A DNA stretch of 64,000 nt, from the NCBI GenBank assembly GCA_037179385.1, contig CM074184.1, forward strand, positions 12,542,001 through 12,606,000, in the 5' to 3' direction. The position numbers were made by a program, and so were the translations under genes. This stretch comes from Holothuria scabra (lineage: Eukaryota; Echinodermata; Holothuroidea; Aspidochirotida; Holothuriidae). Of the stretch, positions 11,880 to 31,811 are shown in pieces. Position 1 is the first letter of the stretch. Every line of letters starts with the position of its first letter. The notes beneath the pieces are model-generated. The model ran no database searches and was not told the origin of the DNA. It saw only the letters and a program-made list of their open reading frames with translations.

Positions 11880-12183
11880 ATTTTAGTAATGTTCGCTCAT
11901 GACGTCAGACTACACACCGAGTAGTTTTATATTAACTATGGTTTAGACCAAGTATTGTCACTACAATCCGAACCATGAGATTGAAGTCCACGAAACTTAG
12001 TGTCCTTCGTCGAGGAATTTGGCCTCCTTTCGACTAAATCTGAGACCTAAACCTAAGACCGACTTCCTTGTAAATCAATACTTAAGGGAATAATGAAACT
12101 AAAACAAAGAATAAGTGATAATAAGTGATAAAAACATGCAAACACCCAAACCTTGGAACAACATGATTCCATCAGAAGACATA

Positions 12184-12540
12184 CACTCGAAAATCAAAAG
12201 AGTGGACTTAGTCACTCTTTGATAGAGTGAAAAGTGTAAATTCACTCCATTAGAGTGATAATTCACTCCAGGAGGAGTGAAACTCACTCCAAAAAGAGTG
12301 AAATTCACTAGAGGAAGAGGGGAAAGTCACTTTTCCACGATTGTCTGCAATGATCACTCTTTTTAGGAGCGATCACTGTGGGCACTCCATCAAGAGTGAA
12401 ACTTCGCTCGTTTTAATGGAATTTCATTCCTTTTGTAGTGAATTTCAATCTTCTTGGAGTAAATTATTACTCTAATGGAGTGAATTCACACTTTTCACTC
12501 TTCCAAAGAGTGACTAAGTTCACTCTTTTGATTTTAGAGG
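12184..12540. mobile_element. GAGTGAA-rich inverted-repeat MITE, best copy
   Basis: Both ends read inward as AAAATCAAAAGAGTG then (G/A)ACTTAGTCACTCTTT, and the two halves stay complementary for well over 100 bp. Inside, GAGTGAA or its complement TTCACTC recurs about every 20 bases. Related copies are at 25110-25355, 33514-34760 (interrupted) and 52365-52525. There is no coding capacity. Confidence 0.85.
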
Positions 12541-12992
12541 GATATAGCTGACCAGCCATCACGGATAGCATACGTTAGGCTGCCTGCACTCCGTTAATAC
12601 CATGAAAAATAGGTAGGTTATATTTAGAGCTCAAAATTTATTTAATCTTGGCTAGCTATGCAAGTGCTTTCCCACAAGAGCATATTGTTTTGGTCGGTTT
12701 TCCTCACCCTACTAAGATCTGCCACCTGTATTAGTTCCATACCACGTGCTTAGGTCAGCCCGCCACTGTAAGTTCTTTTACGACGTCGCTGAGTGTCATG
12801 TCTCTACCACGTTCGGCATTTTCAGTAAGGCGTTCATTGTCTCATAATCTGACTGGTTTAAGTTTTCGTCATTCGCTGATTTCTTTAGCACAACGTCTGC
12901 ACATGCGTTGTGACCGTCACACCTGCAGCATGACGAGTGGATGACGTGGTAATCTGTAGACAGAAGTTTCATTAGTAGGGTCATGTATGTAT

Positions 12993-19748
<6,756 letters not shown>

Positions 19749-21978
19749 CTGTTAATGCAAAATTAATAAGACGACGTGAAGAATCAATAGTTAGTTGAAA
19801 TAAAATCTTACCGGTATAGAGACACACTTTACACTAAGTGATGAAATTTATCTTCATAAAAGAAACGTCATGGTATTAAATCTGTCCTTTAAAAATTAGT
19901 TTATGGTAAAGAAAACGGGGGTCGCTGCTCAAAAATTCTTCGCGTATGTCTATCTGTCTATGGTCAACTCATGCGGACTGTTTAAGTCGTCGACCGCAGT
20001 AGCGCACGCGGAATTTCCCTTTTTGTGGGGGCCCGATGCATTTGCCTCGCTTGCCTCTTTGTTAAGGCCTTAGTATGAGGCCTTCGTATGTAACTTATGT
20101 AGGTAAATTGAGAAGGACTGTTGCCTAAATTTTCATATCATTTGTCCGAATTTAGAAAATTTTAAAATGTAGACCTCATTTTTTTAAATTGGGTGATTTA
20201 AATTTAATACGGTATGTTTCAAATGCCGCAGTATTTTTACGTAATAGTACGTACGTGGCTGTGAACGCTTCATTGGCAAGGCACGTAATATTACGTAGCT
20301 GACAGCAAAAGGGTTAATAAGTTGTTGCATGTACATTATTTACAGTACATATCCATATTAATTATATGCGCTTGGTATATTTTAGTGTTGCAAATGGCAC
20401 AAATCTGCTGAGAATTTTTCACATGAAGATGTAGGGGCCCCAAAATAATGTCCAGAACAACAACATTTCATCCTGCAAGGCAAACAACTGATAGTTGATG
20501 AAACGCCTCAACAAAAATTTTGGGACCTAAATAACTGGGGGCCCCTCAAAATCTGGGGGCCCGGGCCTGGGCCCTGTGGGCCCTACTGTTAACCCAGAAC
20601 TGAATCTGGTGCTATATGCTACATCTGAAGTCAAATTTGGAGTGTTACAAAATGTGCGTATTTTTCGGAACTAACAAAAAAGGGCAGGCGCTCTTGAAAT
20701 TTCTAAACCATAAATGAAAGTTTTGGCTAAAAAACTATGAAAAAGGTATATACTTTACTGTCGCAACTAAAATTTCAGCGTGGCACTGAACATGTTAAAT
20801 CATCAAACGCTGTAGGCATGCTCATGGTCCGACAAGATACTGAATGAAATGGTTTCGGGGAGATTTTAGGGAGAAATTTGTGAAAATGTATGACGTCAAT
20901 GTCAAGGTAAGCAATGATATGGACGCCCTTAGATTAAACCAGAAGTTTTTAAGTTGAGTTAAAATCATAACTTGAACAGAAACGCTAGTTACTCATAAGT
21001 GGTACTTAAACTCCCAGTTAACCTTTTTGCCAACAATAATTTAGAAATTATTAGGTCTACCCAATTTTAGTATTTTTATGTAGGCGTGCCCCGAATGTCG
21101 CTTTTCCACGGTACCGACTGAGGGCCTAATTTACATTGAACGGTTAACTTTGCCAGCTCTGTTTTTTATAAGAAATATCTTTCGTCTCTATGCCCTAACG
21201 TACTTTCAGGATTTGTAGTCACTCTTGCCTGCGTGTACAGTCTACAAGACTTCATGTAACGAACAACTAATTCAAACTTGCGCTTCTCGTAAAAAAAAAC
21301 ATGCCAACGAATTCATCTCCATAAAAATTGGGGAGTTTGTTCTTGACTGACTTACATCTTTAACACGATCAGTTTCTGATTTGGTTATGGGAAATGAGTT
21401 GGTCGTTGGTCGAGACCCCCAACAATTCAATGCAATCACTTAAATTGCAGTGTTGATTTGATCTATTTTTGCCTCCCCTTTTGAAAGTATCTTCGAATCG
21501 TAACCAGGAAACATAAATCTATAATTGAAGAACTAGCTAATAATGTAAATGATCTTGTTATAAAATTTGAACGTAACGGAAAAGAAAATGTGTCCTTACA
21601 TTTCATGCAAGTGACAAATTTGATAATGGTTGGAAAGCTGCAACATCCTCAAACCTCTTTGTTGTATTTTCGTATAAACTTCCGATTATCAGGGAAAGGC
21701 TTAATTTTTTACTTGGCTACACTGCATGCTCTAATTAGTTCTTGGAATCGCGTCGCATGATTTTTATTTACATGGGGAACTTTTACAACATAAATTTTCT
21801 AAAGTAGGCTTACAACTGTTACGAGACTTTTCTTTAAAAAAGAGAAGTTATACAGTGTTATCTGGACATCTTTGGAATCATCCTAAACACTATATAATGG
21901 GAGCATTACCTGTCAACCATACCTTCACCACTATGGAACCCATAAATCCAACACAAGTCATAAGGCTGTAAGGCAACC
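19749..21978. other. Intergenic region, no gene seen
   Basis: 20025-20605 resembles a decayed element with GGGGCCCGATGCATTTGCCTC near one side and GGGCCCTACTG near the other. The rest is AT-rich single-copy-looking sequence without supported genes. Confidence 0.4.
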
Positions 21979-22711
21979 CAGTGGCGTAGGAAGCAATATA
22001 ATTTTTTTTTTTTTGGTGGGGGGGGGGGCAATTTTTGACCATGCGTCTGACCCTACCCCATTGACCAATAGGTACATTTTTATGCTAATTTTTTAACCTT
22101 TTTTTACAAGCAAGAACAAACTGTTTTAAATGGGAAAATCTGGTTTTTACTGAAGTGCAAAATATGGAGCTTGTATTGCAAAAAAAAAGGTTAAATTCAG
22201 GGTTTTCCTGCAAGGAAAGTTGAATATTTGGGGACTTCCGTATCGAAAAATCTGCGTTTCCTATTAGTATATATCTGAGATAGCATTTCGACTTAAGATC
22301 GTTGTTGTTACATAATGTTATCTAAGGAGTGCGGATTGAGGCTTCTCGGCGACATTTTTAGACAAAATATTTAAAAACTAAAAGCCTATATCGAAGAACA
22401 GCTTAGGGAAATGGCACTGTAGCGGCTCGAAAAAGTTTACCACTGACTGCATTATGAGCGACCACTTAATGCATTAGGCTATGGGTTGCAAGTTTAGGGC
22501 GCGCGAATCGCGCGGTCAATTCTGCCTGTTTTAACTAATAATTTCAAATATGGAGTTTTTATTAGGAAGAAGTCGGAATTTTATGAAGGAAAAGTTGGGA
22601 AAACCGCACTGTATTTGACTAGTGTCTCAAATGGCAAATTTCCGCATTTTTTACTTTTTCGGGCCAATGGGCAATTGCCCCTCCCCCGTCTCCTGCAGCT
22701 ACGTCACTGCT
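21979..22711. mobile_element. Family F element, copy 1
   Basis: The ends read CAGTGGCGTAGGAAG and CTACGTCACTG, short inverted repeats of CAGTGRCGTAG type. A long G run lies just inside the left end. Internal landmarks shared with other copies are TACATAATGTTATCTAAGG, a GCGCGCGAATCGCGCG near-palindrome and CAAATGGCAAATTTCC. It is non-coding. The ends suggest an hAT-like non-autonomous element, but I find no clear target duplication. Confidence 0.65.
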
Positions 22712-23019
22712 CTGCAACGTTGAACATTGACAACATTTTGACACTTCAATAACTAAATCTAGCCTACACAGACAGACAGACTACTTAACTAACAGGCTTG
22801 AGAGGTATCTGATGATAGAAGTGTATGAGAGCATTTGAGAACGGTAGGCCAATGGTCCCCTGGCTTGAAAATGAAGTCTTGCTCGATAGACTATCTTTAG
22901 TTGGCGAGGATCCTACCGAAAATTTTGAAAAATCGCGACCCTCAGACAGCCAAAAATAACATGTCTCGGGGTGGTAAGTAGAAGCTAAGTTTTCCAATTT
23001 TTCTTTCAAGTCACCACTG

Positions 23020-23620
23020 TATCAGGGACGTATTGCAGCGCACGAAGCCCTCCCAAATTTTTGCCACTTTAAAACAAATATATGTAGATATGTAGCTTGT
23101 ATTGTAGAAGACTTTTAATTCTGGGTTTCCTGCGGTAAGGAAATTGAAAGAGTTGGGGGATTACTGAAGAATGTGCACTCCCTTCAAATATTGGTGGCAA
23201 ATCTGAGATAGATTGCACGACGACTGCATCGTTGTTGCTACATAATGTTATCTAAGGCCTACGAACTGACACTCTTCGATGACATTTCAAAAGTTACCCA
23301 AACTTTGTTATCCTTTTAGACATAAGATTTTGAAAGTAAGAGCTTTCATTGAAGAAAATTTGGAATTCTATGAAAGACAGTCCCTTGATGATGTGGTGAC
23401 ACATATGGTAAATATCTGATTTTGTCATTTCCGAGCTCGGAAAAGTTTACCATACTGATTTATGAACGAGACCTAATGCATTCGCCCGCCGGAAATTTTG
23501 CTCTTTTTTGAGATTTGGGAAAATGAAAAAAGAGGTTTTCTGACTCGGGAAGTGGGGGGGGGGGGGGGGGAGCGGAAGCATTTTTCACTGCCCCTGTTTC
23601 CTACGCCTCTGAAGCAACCA
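23020..23620. mobile_element. Family F element, copy 2
   Basis: Same orientation as the copy at 21979. Shared landmarks are CTACATAATGTTATCTAAGG, CTGGGTTTCCTGCGGTAAGGA and the right edge TTTCCTACGCCTCTG. It is degenerate, with a long G run near 23556. Confidence 0.55.
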
Positions 23621-24561
23621 AATCAAAGGCATGTTTGGATCTGTTTATTTTCCTGGTTCACCCATCTCCCCTATACTGGTGCTCTTTTGTGTTTAAAAAA
23701 GTATAAAAAATATCAGGTACAATATGTTACAAAAATTAATGCAACGATTGAATAAACAGCCTGAGACTTTATTATGGTCAAAGTGCATACATCTATACAT
23801 CTCTGGTAAAGCTACTTGACAAAATTTACCTACCAAATTCAGCTCCGCTTGGCAGTAAAACTGAATATAAATGTTTACTTGTTTAAAGCTGTGTAGGCTA
23901 TAGTCATATTGACAATGACAAGAAGTGAAGAACAGTATAGCTTGACTACAGCAATGACACGCGATCATACTTCATGACGTTTGTATGATTTCAATCGGGT
24001 TTTGTGGTTGAATTTAGCATACAACGTTTCAGACTTTATGGAATATTTTGATAAAAAATTGCTTATGGGTTAAAGTATATTTATACTTAAGTCATTGGAA
24101 CAACTAGTCACGATTATAGAATGTTTTACACATATTTTCATACACGAAATAAGGAGAAGAGTGTATGGCGGGGCAAGGTGCAATTGCATGATTGCAACAA
24201 ATTATGGTTAATGAGGGCATCCTTACCTCGTTTGGGTACAGTTATGTTAACAGGGAAAGCTACCATAGGTAGCATACCGTCCAAGGCTGTATTCGAACAT
24301 TTTCTGGGGGGGGGGGTGGTCGCAAGGCAACCCTCTACAAGGGGACAGAGGGAAAATTCCTCATGATCCTTTGAATTATCACAAATTTTTGATCAATGGA
24401 ATAATAGTTATGCCTAACTCAAAAATAATTTCACCATGTTTCTTTTCTGTCTAAAAAAAGCATTAAGCAATTTAATTTCATTTACGGTAATTTAGTTACC
24501 GGTATTCCTCATACTGTTATGTATAGGTTTGGGGTTCATTAGGTTATTTGTAAGGAGGTTA

Positions 24562-24830
24562 AAGGCCCAGTTCTCTCACCCCAAACAGTACCAATTCTGC
24601 TAACCTTCTTACTGAAGCCCCCTCCCACAATTGTCTGAAATTCATCCTCATCCAGACACAATCTCAGTTTATTGCTTCAGGGAGTATAGACAAACTAAAT
24701 TTATATAATCAGAACACTCTCAGTACCGTTCATGTTGTGTAATATAAGTTTTGGTACTCTGTATTGTTTGAATTATCTGTCAATCAAAGAGCTGAGCCAA
24801 TTAAAAATTTTGGTACCCGGATGAACACTA
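24562..24830. mobile_element. MITE family E, copy 3
   Basis: The left edge is TTAA-AGGCCCAGTTCTCTCACCCC. The body includes TTATTGCTTCAGGGAGTATA, TCTGTCAATCAAAGAGCTGA and the right edge AATTTTGGTACCC. It lies in opposite orientation to the copy at 25525. Confidence 0.75.
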
Positions 24831-25109
24831 CAGTGGTAGAGACACGGGGAACACCTTTTCTCTGGAGGGCCACACCAGAATTGGCATTGTCGTAGTGACC
24901 CTTTTCCGACCTGCTATGGTCTCCTGCCCCTAAAATTCCTGTTCCCCTCCCCTTCGGAGTAGCGCCAACCTGTAATGTGGAAAACATCATATCTGAAGTC
25001 ATTTAAATTTACTTTTTTCCCTTTATTTCACAGTATCAAAAGATTATATGAACAAGAATTGTTATGTTTTGCAATATTTTTGAAAAATCTCCCTGGTCCC
25101 TGCAGCCAC

Positions 25110-25355
25110 TCCTAAAAGAGTGATTTCTTACTGGAAATGAATTTTACTATCTTGGAGTGAATTAAAACTCTAATTGAGTGAATTCACACATTTTACTATC
25201 CTACAACCATTTGTAATTGTTATTTGCAAAACAATGAACACACTTCTGTTTGCACCGGTGTATCGATAGACTGAACACTCTCAGGATTAAAAGAGTGAAA
25301 TTTTACTCGTGAGAAGAGTGAAATTTGGGGGGAGTGAAAGTCACTCCAAAAGAAC
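25110..25355. mobile_element. Degenerate GAGTGAA-rich MITE
   Basis: It contains AAGAGTGATTTCTTACT, CTTGGAGTGAATTAAAACTC and GAGTGAAAGTCACTCC. It lies between the two inverted family E copies. Confidence 0.6.
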
Positions 25356-25524
25356 ATGCGTTTTCATTCTAAGACGCTTACAAAGGAAATCAACTATTGC
25401 GTTCATTCTCCAAACACGCAGAAGTGTGCGTCTTTACCCCGCAAAATCACACAGAGAAAGGTATTGTGTGCGTATAAAACGCATTTTAATAGACCTTGTG
25501 CATTGAAGACATACTGGTGTCATC

Positions 25525-25835
25525 CTCTAAAGGGCCAAACCTCCCACCCTAAACTACAATTTTGGTACGGGGTACCAAAATTCTCAATTGGCTCAGCTCA
25601 GTTTTGATTGACATCTAATTTCAAACAATGCAGAGTACCAAATTTTATATTACACAGCATGAACGGTACTGAGAGTGTTTTGCTTATATAGACTGAGTTT
25701 TTCTTTACTCACCTTGAAGCAATAAACTGAGATTGTATCTGGATTAGGATGAATTTCAGACAATTGCGGGAGGGGCTTAAGTAAGAAGGTTAGGAGAATT
25801 GGTACTGTTTGGGGTGAGAGAACTAGGCCTTCAAG
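25525..25835. mobile_element. MITE family E, copy 4 (inverted)
   Basis: The left edge AAAGGGCCAAACCTCCCACC and the right edge GTTTGGGGTGAGAGAACTAG are imperfect inverted repeats of each other, showing that the family has inverted ends. It is collinear with the reverse complement of 24562-24830. Confidence 0.75.
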
Positions 25836-25947
25836 CAGAATAATGGAACACGTCGTCACAAGCACAAGAATTCGCCTTGCATGCACGTGTAGCAGACTAT
25901 GCGCGTATACACGAATTCGATCCGATCTTGTTTTAGTGACTGTGAGC

Positions 25948-26136
25948 AGCCATTAGTAGGGTCCATCAGCCTTGAATCGTCTTTTCATATCGTCTACATG
26001 TGTTTCAAAGTCTCATATTCAGTGATATTGAAAGAATCAAGATACAATTCAGTGTAAAACCATTCATGATAAAGGGTAAGCAAAGAAATCGAAAGATTAA
26101 AAGGTAATAGACCCTAGTTATGGCCGACTAAAATCA
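25948..26136. mobile_element. MITE family G, copy 1
   Basis: The left end CAGCCATTAGTAGGGTCCAT is mirrored by ATAGACCCTAGTTATGGCCG. It shares the internal TCATATTCAGTGA and ATCAAGATACA segments with the copies at 33251 and 51620. Confidence 0.7.
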
Positions 26137-26332
26137 GACCATCACTTGGTGTTCGGATTCGCCTACACGACTGGTTGACAAATCAGCTGTTTGCATTTGT
26201 TTGTGTCGTTTTGTCACTATTTGTTTCCCCAAAGGAGGGTGCGCTTTCCGCTATGTGACATCATATACACAAGGTCTATGTGCCCGCACGTTGACATCTT
26301 GTCACAATGAAATTTTCTGTTACGCATCCAAA

Positions 26333-27104
26333 GCATAGGCGGAGGAAGAGGGGGCCAGGCCCCTGGCCGCCAATACTTTTTTATAAGATTTTTGGGGCCC
26401 CCAATTACAGTGAATGTCGCAAAATAAATTTTAAGTTGTTTTTATTATATTTCGGCTATTCTTTGGCTCAATTATTATTTTTTCAGAGTGCAAAAGTTGC
26501 CAAGCTTACAGGGGCTTCGCCCTGGACCCCCACATTAACGATAAGCTAGAGGAGAGTTCACTTTCGCTCTTCAAATAGTTAAATCAAAAATTTTTGCAAG
26601 CTATCTGTTTTTGTCAAGTTATCTTTCTTCTTCCTAAATCAGGGCCTTTTAAACATACTGAGCGAGGGGCATGTCCCCAGTCCCTTTATTAGCCCCAATG
26701 ACACACATTTGCCCCAGTAATAATGTCCTTTTTAGGATTATTAATAATACCTATCAAAAGGTACTTTTTTGCTTCCTTAAGTCCACTAAAAAGCCTAAAA
26801 TATCAGAGCTTCCGGGGCTGTTGCGGGCCCCTAGATCTCACGCATATTGCCTGCGTGATTTTAAATGGAAGTCCCTATTGATAAAATCCCCCAAAACACT
26901 TTGTATGTCTTAAAAATGCCCTGTCTCAAATTATCAGTCACATGTCCAATTTTAAGAAAGTTCAACATTTTGGCTTTGCCGCCTAAAGTTACGGTAAAGT
27001 ATGTTTCTCCTTAATAAAATGTCATAGTACTTCCCGATTCCATTCTCGTTCCCTTACGTCACCCCTCTTCCCTTACCTCACCTCACTTCTTCCGCCGCCT
27101 ATGC
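26333..27104. mobile_element. hAT-like element with GCATAGGCGGAGGAAG ends
   Basis: The left end GCATAGGCGGAGGAAG and the right end CTTCCGCCGCCTATGC are inverted repeats with one mismatch, 770 bp apart. There is a GGGGGCC-rich zone next to the left end. No open frame encodes a transposase. No target duplication is obvious. Confidence 0.7.
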
Positions 27105-28387
27105 ATAGTTATAACTAGAGAAATCCTAAACCAAAACTTAGGGTTGTTATGGTTGTAGCTGATAGTTTCGTGGGCAGATCACCGAATAGAATTGTGCGCA
27201 TGTCTAATCAACACGTCTTCCCCTCCGTTTAAGCCCCTGTGAGAACTCAATGCGTCCAACAGTGTATTGATGCAGGAGCTTAGAATCTACCTTTATAATA
27301 TCTTTAGTTTTGCCAGAAGTATACTTTGAAATATTAAGCAGTGTTCTTCTTCAAAGACGAAACCATTCACTGATGCCTTTACATGATGAAAACTGACGTA
27401 TAGACATATGCATGAAGCAGACCATTTTTCTTTGAACCAAGCAAACCACAAATACGAAAGTAAACTAGAACAAACTTACGGTTTTATTGAAACGATGTAA
27501 CTTATTTCGAAGACAATGTGAATAACCAAAGGCCTACGTTCACTGAATGACACACCTGGAACGTTCCCGTGAACGAAATGAGCAAGGACTGTTTTCACAT
27601 GACCAACTACAGTGAATAGTAAAACATCTCGGTATTGGAAATATGGCACAGCTCACCATTTGGAAATAAATGTGACTATATAGGTTGTATATATTTACTC
27701 TGTTAAATGATGTGCTGGATTCAAGTTAGATCATTGCCTTGCCTCCATGCAAAAATAAACTAGAGAAAAAATGTAGTCACGGTTGTTGTACGCGGCAATA
27801 AAAGTTGTTCATTCGGTTGAAGTGTGATATTTACCCTGATTCAACGATTATCTGTCAGGTAACTAAAACTTAAGAAGAATACATCAAGATGACGTTTTTC
27901 TGTGGTACAATGCCTTGAATGATTGATGTGTGTACGTTTCTAATAAAAGTGCAAAACCATCTGCAACAATCGTTCGATCATGCAGTACCGGTACCTCGTG
28001 GGTTGTTTGCTCAGCCCTACTTATGCTTCCCATTTACAGACATGTTATGCAGTCGGCTAAGTAAAAACCATAGGCAGAGCAGTCACGTGACCACAAACTC
28101 ATTTTGAAAGAGTAGATAATTTTCACCAATATCCCCTAATTTCTCCTCCCCGTACCTTTCTTTCAAGACACTTAAATATATATCTAAGCCAAAGTAGCTA
28201 TTATAATGAGTAACATCGACTAACCCCTTTCACAGTTCGGTAAGAAAAACATCGTCACATGATTCTCCCGAGTCATTTATGGACTACTAGAATATACTTC
28301 ATCTTGAGGGACTGCTCTTTCCCTTAAACTATGTTGAATGATGTGTCTTCATTGACACCTTCTCTAGCTGTCTAACGTCTAGTAGTC
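27105..28387. other. Intergenic region, nothing supported
   Basis: No gene, clear repeat or RNA gene is recognised. A short open frame at 27919-28107 has no support. Confidence 0.4.
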
Positions 28388-28905
28388 TAGAGCAGGCTTC
28401 CTCAATTAAATTTTCTGAAGCACCATATTGTTATATGTTACTGAATGGGCCACTGATTACCGTCCTGGTGGGAGGGGGTGTCCTCCACTCTTGCAAATTT
28501 TTGCGTTTCAGAAGGGGCTTACATGCAAATTGGTGCAAAGTTTGTTCAATTTTCCAGGTCAAAATTTTTCACAAACTTAACCGATTTTTGTCGATTCACC
28601 GATAACGGTGAATCGACATAGCACTAACTCTAATGAATGTAAACAGTGACGGTGATTTTACTTTCTTGTGAGAACAAATAGGATGTTATTATCTCCTCAT
28701 CTGTTTTTGAAGTCGGTCTGTGGGAAGTACTAGATTTATTTATAGTAGGCCTACCCATTTTTGAGACAGAAAAATTCTTGTCAGAAAAGTTATGAAAAAG
28801 TTAATTTTTTCATTATCCCCCAGGAATTATTTGCGCCACTCTAAAACCACGTCGCCCGCTACAAGTGGCGCGCGCGCCGCTATTTGAGGAAGCCTAGAGT
28901 TTGGC
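28388..28905. mobile_element. hAT-like element (AGGCTTCCTCAA ends)
   Basis: The left CTAGAGCAGGCTTCCTCAA and the right TTGAGGAAGCCTAGAG are inverted repeats about 500 bp apart, a terminus style common in hAT elements. Inside is a perfect hairpin at 28589-28618. CG-rich GGCGCGCGCGCCG lies next to the right end. Confidence 0.65.
28589..28618. repeat. Perfect 13-bp inverted repeat, 4-base loop
   Basis: TGTCGATTCACCG, ATAA, then the exact complement. It lies inside the hAT-like element. Confidence 0.85.
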
Positions 28906-29219
28906 GATAGCCGTTTGTACAACCGAACGTGTGTGACAATAAACAAATCAAAGGAAATTGTTCCATCATTCTCATAAGAATGCAAGCAAATTGACTACTC
29001 GCATTCTAAAAATAGCACTAACTTTTGACTTACTTTTTGCAATATCAAAATTTCAATGCTTACCCATTTTATGTATAGAAGACTTCAAACATGTTACTAT
29101 TAGAGACGTACTCCTTCCTCTCTTATTAGCTTTACGTTTTTACTTCGTAGATTTTGCAGTTGCTTTTGTGTTTCGTTTATATTCAACTTAACGCACAATC
29201 GCATAGCGTACGAGAGCAT

Positions 29220-30480
29220 TTCAGTGGGGGAGAAGGCAGACTAGTTTTGGCCCGAAAAATGTAATTCTGCCCGAAAGAAAATTTTGAGGCTTTTAAGGGG
29301 GATCTAAATAGACACTATTTTGAGTTTCCGTTTGCAATGTAAACTTGAAACTAAAATTCTGCTAGGAAGACTATCTAAGCGGAGCGCCCCCAGTAGTTGG
29401 CGTGGAGCGTACAGAAAATTGTGAATATTAGGACCCCTCAAATATTCGAAATTGGCATTTTCAAGACTTGTCTGATGGAATTATAAGCAGTCGCCATTTC
29501 AAGTTTTCGTTTGCAAAAAGTCACTTAAAACTAAAATTCTGTTAGGGAGACTGTCTAAGAGGAGCGCCACTATTGGTTGGCACGGAGAGTACTGAAAAGT
29601 TTGGAAATCGAACCTCTCAGACAGCCCTCTCAGAAGATCTAAGCAAATACTATTTTGATCAGAAAATTACCAGACTTGAAAACGTCCCAGCCGTCTTTCA
29701 ACCCAATTCGCCCACATATTTTACCGTTTTTTGCAAGACTACAGTATGAAGTGGGAACCGGGAATCCTTAATCCTACCAGAATTCATTGCAAATCTTTGT
29801 TATCCTTTTTATTTTCCATGAAAAATTTAATTTGAACGTTATAGCATTCTCTGTTTTTCGGGAAAAATTTGAAGTTGTTAAAATAATCGGCCATTTAGAC
29901 CATTGTGAGACACAAAATTTGAAAACATGCTAAAGAATAACTGTTTCTTTTGAGCGACAGGTTTCTCAAGTGTGTAACGATTTTTTATATTTGATTTTAT
30001 CGTAAATATGTTACCCCTGACTATGACCAGATGACACTTTTCTGTTTTCGGGGCAAATGCTTGAAAGAATTCTAATATTCGACCATTTCGGACATTTGCG
30101 TGAAAGACTGCGAAGTAAAACTTACGAACAGTAGCCTTTTGCGTTGCCTGAACGAGTAGCGAATTTTTGGAATCTTGCCGATTTTCATGAAAATTTAGCC
30201 GCGACTATGAGGTTTCTTTCCTTTTTTGGGCATATTTTTTTTTAAAGATTTCTTTCCAAAAATTTTCCCGAATTTTTCCCAAACTCCTGCCCGAATTTTA
30301 GATTTTGCGGAAATGGAGGGAGCAGTCCTTCTCCTCCCCTCCTCACCTCGTACATCACTGCTCATTTGCTTTGTTCTTGCCATGGGAATCAACGTTGTAC
30401 GATCGTGAGGAAGGTACCAAGAGAATGGCAACTTAAATCCCCTCGTTAAAGCCTTCCCCCCAAATCCCACCTCTCTAAAA
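29220..30480. repeat. Family H repeat block
   Basis: A repeated module carries TAAGCGGAGCGCC...TTGGCGTGGAGCGTAC (29377-29412 and again 29555-29597), with CTTGAAACTAAAATTCTGC preceding each. The module recurs at 35905-36290 (inverted), 60440-60560, 60795-60930 and, more loosely, 61500-62110. Block type and ends are unknown. The short open frames in it are not genes. Confidence 0.55.
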
Positions 30481-31811
30481 CAAACACACTTATCCCGGGA
30501 AGTCGGGAACTCGATATTTCACACATGCAGATACATGCTTAAACCACAGAGCTTCCTCACTCTTTCCCTGTAGCCATACGTCGCATTGCGCTCGAAACGG
30601 TAAAGACACATGTCGTCGGTTGTGTAAGCGGTCCGCATCGGGAAAACTGAAACTTCGTCAAACAAATCAGATAGCTTTTACGACTTCCTGAGCAAATAAG
30701 ATAGTTTGTAATGGAAAGACAGAAAGTACAACGAACTGTTGCATTCTTTCCAACCTAAACCTAACTTCGATTAAAACCTTTGTGTCTTGGAGTTTGGATT
30801 AGCATAACAACCTTCACATACCGTGATCAATTATATCGTTTTTCAAGATCGCTCGCTAACAGTGCACTTGAAGGGCAAGGGTCGAACTCACTTGAAACAA
30901 TACTAGCCAAATCTTACAATTTTCTTCTTGTTTCTCTTGAAAGTATGTTTCATATTATTAGTACTGTTTCAATGTTGCATGAGTTAACTTAGCAGTTGCT
31001 CCCAGTAAATTTCACATTTTAGGAGCAAAATTGTTGACACCGGCCGGCCCGAAATATCAAATCCAGCTAAAAAGATTAACTTCCGAGTTGCAGTCAGGAA
31101 TGCTTGGTTCGAAAGTAATGTTCCTTAACACTCTTAACAAAGTATGACATTCGCACAGATAATGAAAACACGAGAGTCCTGAAAGTCTCACGACGGAGAC
31201 GGTGTAAAGAGCTGTACTGTACCATATAGCAAGTATAATTTACCACCACTAAGTTCACGTTTTCGGTTCGGTGGATGGCTAGTACCCCCGAACCTTTACT
31301 GGCTGCACTGGAACTAATATGTAGGCTAACTTCAAAAAAGAAGTTCATGTTCGACACCTTCTAACATTAATGCCACTGATACTGATACTGATACAAGCTA
31401 AAATATAACTCTCTGAGACAGGTGAAAAGCGAGAAAAATGTGAGATAAAGATGGAAATGATTAAATTTATTCCTCCATTCTACTGTGGTCGCTCTACACC
31501 GTATCATTAAATGTAAAATATGAATATCCAATGATGGTCAAGACTTCAAACATTGTTCCGAGTAATAATTGTACCTACGTTCTGGTTTAGACAGACTTAA
31601 ACATGAAAACATAAATTTTTAACGATGCTGGGTAACGATCTGCCATGCAGTCGTAGAAAAAGATCTCAAAGAGTTTTTGAATTTTTTATTCATTTAGCTA
31701 GTAGAAATATTTTAACACTAGCAAACAAACTTGCGTAATTTACTAACTCTAAAAGATTTAGTTTTTCTTGATCATTTTTAAGTTTGAAAAATTAACTTTG
31801 GGAGATCCATG
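30481..31811. other. Intergenic region, nothing supported
   Basis: No repeat or gene is recognised. Short open frames at 30780-30992 (+) and 31094-31357 (-) lack support. Confidence 0.4.

Larger units (their letters stand above)
10943..12183. other. Intergenic region before the receptor gene
   Basis: It holds the second copy of the 9030-type repeat (11085-11210) and a 35-base palindrome at 11845-11879. No gene is supported. Confidence 0.45.

Noticed and set aside
12184..12540. CRISPR-like regular repeats
   Set aside because: GAGTGAA units are short, in both orientations and lack constant-length unique spacers; the whole is an inverted-repeat MITE in a eukaryotic genome.
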